Shown one piece after another: positions 17,022 to 21,242 of a stretch of DNA of 21,242 nt. The stretch lies in NCBI GenBank assembly GCA_964459445.1, contig CAYWMP010000102.1, positions 1 through 21,242 of the forward strand, in the 5' to 3' direction. This stretch comes from CAYWMP01 sp964459445. Lineage in GTDB: Bacteria; Desulfobacterota; DSM-4660; Desulfatiglandales; HGW-15. Each line of letters starts with the position of its first letter. Position 1 is the stretch's first letter. The translations under genes and the position numbers were made by a program. A model generated the notes under the pieces. It searched no databases and was not told the DNA's origin. It saw only the letters and a list, made by a program, of their open reading frames with translations.

Positions 17022-18164
17022 GTGGATTCATTGAAATACGAATGGATCAATCCAAGAGAAATCGTTGAAATCCAAGACAAGCGACTCATTCTTTTCGGAG
17101 CCGGGTTCGGTACCGAGGAATTTCTTGAGTATCTGGGAACAAAGTCCATGAAGGCGGAAGTGTTCGCGATCGTCGACAATGATGCATCCTATTGGGGCAA
17201 ATCCCTCAACACCTTTGAAATCATTTCTCCGGAAGCCTTGAGGCACATGAGTTTTGATAAGATCGTAGTCACCTCCATTTCCGGACGCGAGGCCATAGCA
17301 TTGCAGCTTGAGGGAATGGGATATACCTATCCCCGGGACTATCTTCTCGTGGGCCGATATCCGAAATCCCATATTCAGAATTTCTCTCTTTTAATGAATG
17401 GGCTGGATACGCTTGAATCCCTGAAGGGCGCCCGCTGCTTGCATATCGGGCCAGGCGGCTTTCTAGGGCTTGAGGTCCTTTTATACTGTCTGGGCGCCTC
17501 CCGTGTCTCTGCCATCGACAAGTATGCCTTCGGTATGCACTACCCGGATGTCAGCAATCATCATGATGACTACATGGAAATCCTGGATGTCATACCGAAT
17601 ATCTCGCTTGGGCCAAACTTAAGAGCTGAGGTTGAGGAAAGATTTGCGGATCTTTTCATCTCTAAAGACGATAAGATTTATTTTGACCAGGAACGGATTG
17701 ACTACCACTATCCGATGGACGTCTGTCAAATGGATTTGGCTGATGAAACCTATGACATGGTTATGTCCTTTGCCGTTTTGGAGCACGTGAAAAATCCTGA
17801 GGCGGCCATCGCTAAAATCTCAAAAGTCCTCAAACCGGGAGGACTTTCTATTCACCAGATCGCAACCGAAGATCATCGGTCCTATGCCAATGTGAGCGAT
17901 TCAGGAGATGTTTTCTCTTTTCGCTCTTTTAGCGCTGAGGCATGGGAGGCTTTGGCCGGGAAAAAGTTCTATCAAAACCGCCTGCTTCCCATTGAATGGA
18001 AAAGGTTGTTCGAGCATAACGGGCTGAAGATTGAGAAATATGCCGTAACCAAAAGATATGAGATCGACGACGATAGCCTTTCACGTTTTCACCCCGATTT
18101 TAATGCCTTTTCTCTAGAAGAGCTTGGCGAGATCAACTGCTTTATTATGGCACGGCATGATTGA
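17022..18164 (+). CDS. Methyltransferase with N-terminal Rossmann-like module, second copy
   Basis: The 380-residue product repeats the architecture of the gene at 13083. LILFGAGFG has G26, G28 and G30, then IVDND has D52 and D54. A methyltransferase-like domain follows with LHIGPGGFLGLE (G143, G145), EHVKNPE and an EDHRS motif. The two differ enough that this is an old duplication rather than a recent repeat. The C-terminal half has its own insert around residues 190-235 (VPNISLGPNLRAEVEERFADLF). A methyl transfer to a sugar is the most natural reading, with the first module possibly binding a nucleotide sugar. GTG 17022 is the start; only a weak GAGA at 17010-17013 precedes it. It is the first gene of the right-hand block and diverges from the aminotransferase. 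Confidence 0.82.
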   Translation: MDSLKYEWINPREIVEIQDKRLILFGAGFGTEEFLEYLGTKSMKAEVFAIVDNDASYWGKSLNTFEIISPEALRHMSFDKIVVTSISGREAIALQLEGMGYTYPRDYLLVGRYPKSHIQNFSLLMNGLDTLESLKGARCLHIGPGGFLGLEVLLYCLGASRVSAIDKYAFGMHYPDVSNHHDDYMEILDVIPNISLGPNLRAEVEERFADLFISKDDKIYFDQERIDYHYPMDVCQMDLADETYDMVMSFAVLEHVKNPEAAIAKISKVLKPGGLSIHQIATEDHRSYANVSDSGDVFSFRSFSAEAWEALAGKKFYQNRLLPIEWKRLFEHNGLKIEKYAVTKRYEIDDDSLSRFHPDFNAFSLEELGEINCFIMARHD

Positions 18165-18206
18165 TGGTCTATCTAATATGTTCGAAAAGACACGGGAGAG
18201 AATAGG

Positions 18207-19016
18207 ATGCAAATCGCCCCTGAGGCACTCTCTGACAACCTCAAGATAGCCTATTTCCATATTCCGAAAACAGGCGGGCAAACATTCCGGTCCATCCTCA
18301 ATAACCAGTTTTCTGACTGCAAGCGAATGATTGTCAATAATGAGGCCGAAGCGACCAGGTTTTCAACAAGAAAGCAGGAAGAAATGGTCTCTCTTGACCT
18401 TATTGAAGGACATTTCGGATACGATCATATCCCCAATATTCCCCGTCGTTTTATCTATTTTTCATTGATGCGGAATCCTATTGATAGAGTGATTTCTCAG
18501 TTCAATCATCTCATGAACCTTGAAACCGGTATCCAAAGCGCTTCCAAGATGCGCCAGGAATCATGGTCGCTTACTGATTTTGTGGATAACAACGATCCAG
18601 GCCTGGTGCCCCTCGTGAATGCACACACCTTTTTTTTAGGAGGTTATCTTGAACTCGTAAAGAGAGGGATTTCGGATTGGAACATCCTCTTTGAACAGGC
18701 CGTTCGCAACCTGATTTCGAATTTCCACTTCGTCGGCATTCTTGAAAGGTTTGACGAAGGACTCATTTATCTTCAAGAGCATTACAATTTTAAGACCCTA
18801 TATGAAAATAAGGGCGTCACACCAGAAACAGCCAAAACAAAGGTGTCCGAAGAGGATTTGGAAGTCCTTGAAAAACACCTTACTCCTGATATTGAACTCT
18901 ACAATTTGGCTGTGAAGATGTTGGAGGAGAAATTAAAGGGAGTGACTAACCTCAACGAAAAACTTAAGGCCTTACAAGAGCGAAACCAAAACCCATCACC
19001 AACGAGCTCAGAATGA
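18207..19016 (+). CDS. Sulfotransferase family protein
   Basis: This 269-residue protein has the features of PAPS-dependent sulfotransferases. FHIPKTGGQTFRSIL contains K21 of the 5'-phosphosulfate loop. FSLMRNPIDRVISQF contains R89 and the RNP motif of the 3'-phosphate site. HIPKTGG and RNP-x-DR-x-S-x-F are typical of the Sulfotransfer_2 type, which sulfates carbohydrate hydroxyls. Length matches the family. The last 40 residues are charged and probably helical (VKMLEEKLKGVTNLNEKLK), which may be a coiled coil for oligomerisation. There is no signal peptide, so it would act in the cytosol on a precursor or at the inner membrane. GGGAG at 18194-18198 lies 8 bases before the ATG. No PAPS synthesis genes are in the window. 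It overlaps the next gene by ATGA. Confidence 0.9.
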   Translation: MQIAPEALSDNLKIAYFHIPKTGGQTFRSILNNQFSDCKRMIVNNEAEATRFSTRKQEEMVSLDLIEGHFGYDHIPNIPRRFIYFSLMRNPIDRVISQFNHLMNLETGIQSASKMRQESWSLTDFVDNNDPGLVPLVNAHTFFLGGYLELVKRGISDWNILFEQAVRNLISNFHFVGILERFDEGLIYLQEHYNFKTLYENKGVTPETAKTKVSEEDLEVLEKHLTPDIELYNLAVKMLEEKLKGVTNLNEKLKALQERNQNPSPTSSE

Positions 19017-20347
19017 AGATTCTCCTAATCAACGCCCCAATACGCTTGGATGCAAGGCCAAACATCATGCCCTCAGGCCTGGCAACTGTTGCTAGCACCT
19101 TGAGGCTGACCGGTTATGAAGTCGAGATCTATGATCTCAATGCCCTGAGGCCCTCAAAAGCAGAAATTCTCTCCAACCTGAAAAAGAGGCACTGGGACAT
19201 TGTCGGTCTATCAGGGCTTATCACAACTTATAATTTCCAGAGATGGCTTATTTCGAAATTGAAAAATCTGAACCCTGATGCGCCGATCATATCAGGCGGC
19301 GGGCTTGCGACGTCGAACAGTATGCTGTTGTTTGACAGGACGGGCATTGATGTCACGGTTCTTGGTGAAGGTGAACAAACGATTGTTGCTCTTTTGCGTG
19401 TTCTCCAGGTCAATGGGGATTTAAGCGAAATACCCGGCATTTGCTATCGGCAGAATGAAGACATTATCCTGAACAGATCACGAAAGAACATTCAGGATCT
19501 GGATACAATACCTCTCCCTGCCTGGGATCTCGTTCCCATGGAGATCTATTTGAAAAATCCCATCTGGGGTGATGCGGCGGGCAACTCCTCAGGCTTTAGA
19601 CAAAATGTCGAGATCTCCCGGAGCATGAACGTTATATCCAGCAGGGGATGTCCATTCTCATGCAGTTACTGTTATCACCTCTTTGGCCAATCCAGCTATC
19701 GCTTCCGTTCAGCCCAAAACGTCATTGACGAGATAGAAATACTGGTAGGCAAGTATGGCGTCGATTTCATCGGATTTGTTGACGACAATATGATGGCCTC
19801 GGAAAAGCGCCTCCTCGAATTCTGTGATCACATGGAAAGAAAGCAATTTCCCCTGACTTGGGGATGTCATGGCCGGGTTACCAGCGCCAAACCGGAACTT
19901 CTACAGCGTATGGCCGACGTGGGATGTGTTTGGATTGGGTACGGGATTGAGTCAGGAAGTCAAAGAATGCTGACTGCAATGAATAAAAAGGCAAATGTTG
20001 ATCGAGCAAAGAGGGCAATTGCCCATACGAGGAAAGCCGGCATCTATCCAAACACCACCTTCATTTTTGGTTATCCCGGTGAAACTGAGGAGACAATTCA
20101 GGAAACCATCGATTTCAAGCGTGAGATGGGCATCGAGTGTGGTTCATTTTTTGCCACCCCATATCCTTGCACCCCCCTCTATGAGCGGGCCCGATCTCGG
20201 ATTCCTGATGAGGAGCTCTTTATTCAGTCCCTGAACAATGCTACGGATTTTTCCATAAATCTCACTGAATTTGATGACGATACACTTTTCCATCTTAAAG
20301 AATCGATGGACGCAAATCGGAATGTCATTGAGGTCTTGATCCCATGA
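19013..20347 (+). CDS. B12-binding radical SAM protein
   Basis: The 444-residue product has an N-terminal cobalamin-binding-type domain (PSGLATVASTLRLTGYEVEIYD, SGGGLATS, VLGEGEQTI). The radical SAM core has C213-x3-C217-x2-C220 (CPFSCSYC) and continues with FVDDNMMASEKR and GYGIESGSQ. It has no extra C-terminal module and is closest in layout to the gene at 8640. A somewhat long loop (residues about 180-205, NPIWGDAAGN) precedes the cluster motif. It begins in an ATGA overlap with the sulfotransferase and ends in another with the final gene, so all three are translationally linked. The substrate is unknown; the setting suggests a sugar or its lipid carrier. Confidence 0.9.
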   Translation: MKILLINAPIRLDARPNIMPSGLATVASTLRLTGYEVEIYDLNALRPSKAEILSNLKKRHWDIVGLSGLITTYNFQRWLISKLKNLNPDAPIISGGGLATSNSMLLFDRTGIDVTVLGEGEQTIVALLRVLQVNGDLSEIPGICYRQNEDIILNRSRKNIQDLDTIPLPAWDLVPMEIYLKNPIWGDAAGNSSGFRQNVEISRSMNVISSRGCPFSCSYCYHLFGQSSYRFRSAQNVIDEIEILVGKYGVDFIGFVDDNMMASEKRLLEFCDHMERKQFPLTWGCHGRVTSAKPELLQRMADVGCVWIGYGIESGSQRMLTAMNKKANVDRAKRAIAHTRKAGIYPNTTFIFGYPGETEETIQETIDFKREMGIECGSFFATPYPCTPLYERARSRIPDEELFIQSLNNATDFSINLTEFDDDTLFHLKESMDANRNVIEVLIP

Positions 20348-21242
20348 AAGTACTGCTAGTAGGGAATTGCATACTAGAAAGACTCTCCGATCTGCTCATT
20401 GAGAGGGGTTATGATTTGCATTTCACCTACATCGCAAATCCGGTCACCCTCCTGAGTACAAATGGCGTTCCGGATGGCCTGGAGGAGGCCCTCACGGAAT
20501 TCAATATCAGAGACCGTTTGGAAAAGAGGACCTTGAAATCCCAATTTGAAGGAATTTCTCCGGGGGCTGAATATGACGTCGTATTTGTGAACTACTACCA
20601 TGAACTCAGGCCGTTGCTGAGGCATAAAAAGGAAAACTATTTTTTTCATTTGAACTTCGAGGCGATCAAGACCCATGAATCCTCGGCAGCCGCAGCTTGG
20701 ATGACTCGGAACTTCGATGTCGCGGACACGGTCCCTGAAAAATATCTGGAGCGTTTTACCGGTCTTTTGCTCGGGATTAGGAACAATTTCCCTCAAGCAT
20801 CCATCGTCATCGTCAACAAATTCTCTCCCATCAAGGCCCTGGGTCCAGAACCCTTTTGGTATAGTACAGAAGGGCAACCCTTTGACGCCAGCTATCTCAA
20901 TTCTATGGAAGAATGGATGAACGCCTTTCAGCAAAGGGACGACAAGGTCGTTCTATTCCACACGGAGAACATCCTGATTGATTTTCTGAAATCCAACGGG
21001 ACTAGCATCCAATTCCTATTTCCGGAAATATGTTCGCCATCTTCGAACTGCACGTCTGATAACTATATGAGGGATTTAGAGCATCCTTCGGAGCTCTTTT
21101 ATGAATCGCTGGCAAACTACGTAGAATCAATCATCGGCTGCCACAAAGCGGGCGATAAAGAATCTTTGCGTCGAATATGTGCTGTGAATGATCCGATAAT
21201 CAATATGATCTTTGATGAACTGGGTTTCGAGAACTCGGGATT
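20344..21242 (+). CDS. Truncated gene of unknown function, possibly SGNH- or WcbI-like
   Basis: The gene starts at ATG 20344 in an ATGA overlap with the previous stop and runs open to the window edge: 299 codons plus two bases. The product begins MKVLLVGNCILERLSDLLI. A strand ending in GNC, a middle segment EYDVVFVNYYHEL and the phrase NNFPQASIVIVNKFSP are in keeping with SGNH-hydrolase-like or WcbI-type polysaccharide-modifying proteins, but the resemblance is weak. There is no signal peptide. The start is supported by the coupling and by an uninterrupted frame. The antisense frame at 20374-20934 is a shadow. Most of the protein is probably present, since a family member would have 300-400 residues, but I cannot name its activity. 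Confidence 0.7.
   Translation, partial: MKVLLVGNCILERLSDLLIERGYDLHFTYIANPVTLLSTNGVPDGLEEALTEFNIRDRLEKRTLKSQFEGISPGAEYDVVFVNYYHELRPLLRHKKENYFFHLNFEAIKTHESSAAAAWMTRNFDVADTVPEKYLERFTGLLLGIRNNFPQASIVIVNKFSPIKALGPEPFWYSTEGQPFDASYLNSMEEWMNAFQQRDDKVVLFHTENILIDFLKSNGTSIQFLFPEICSPSSNCTSDNYMRDLEHPSELFYESLANYVESIIGCHKAGDKESLRRICAVNDPIINMIFDELGFENSG

Noticed and set aside
16702..17034. A 110-codon + strand frame across the aminotransferase start
   Set aside because: It lies mostly antisense to a well-supported gene and overlaps the next one. The product is low in complexity with no recognisable domain.
20374..20934. A 186-codon minus-strand frame
   Set aside because: It is antisense to the truncated final gene, which is supported by ATGA coupling. 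The antisense product has no recognisable motif.

Overview
The window is a dense, almost gap-free biosynthetic island: 16 complete genes and one truncated by the right edge. All are on the + strand except one aminotransferase. No stretch over 300 bases lacks a gene. The longest non-coding pieces are the first 143 bases and the roughly 144-base divergent region at 16878-17021. I see no rRNA, tRNA, CRISPR array, transposase, integrase or convincing terminator. The bacterial gene structure, mid-range base composition (judged by eye, not counted) and richness in cobalamin-binding radical SAM proteins would suit an anaerobic or microaerophilic bacterium, for example Desulfobacterota, Nitrospirota or Omnitrophota. 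That placement is a guess from gene style; there is no marker gene.

Left part (144-8634): a radical SAM/SPASM protein, two large B12-binding radical SAM proteins with extra C-terminal domains, a membrane-anchored transglutaminase-like protein, an (alpha/alpha) toroid protein overlapping it, and a SAM-dependent methyltransferase. Middle part (8640-14240): a third B12-binding radical SAM protein, a glutamine-dependent asparagine-synthetase-type amidotransferase, a family 4 glycosyltransferase, and a methyltransferase with an N-terminal Rossmann module. Amino-sugar cassette (14279-16877): a hexapeptide N-acetyltransferase, a Gfo/Idh/MocA oxidoreductase and, on the opposite strand with its 3' end overlapping, a DegT/DnrJ/EryC1 aminotransferase. 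Right part (17022-21242): a second methyltransferase with the same Rossmann module, a sulfotransferase, a fourth B12-binding radical SAM protein and a truncated unrecognised gene.

My reading is that this is part of a surface-glycan (O-antigen, capsule or exopolysaccharide) cluster making an unusually decorated sugar. The oxidoreductase, aminotransferase and acetyltransferase resemble the set that installs a 3-acetamido group on a nucleotide sugar. The AsnB-like enzyme could amidate a uronic acid, as the WbpS type does. The methyltransferases, sulfotransferase and radical SAM enzymes would add further changes. No flippase, polymerase or initiating transferase is inside the window, so the cluster probably continues on one or both sides.

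The least expected feature is a small Rossmann-like module of the pattern G-x-G, then D-x-D about 25 residues later. It is joined to four separate proteins: the C-termini of two radical SAM enzymes and the N-termini of two methyltransferases. That suggests a shared ligand or docking role within one pathway. Tight coupling (four ATGA overlaps, one TAATG, one 11-base overlap) points to long polycistronic transcripts.
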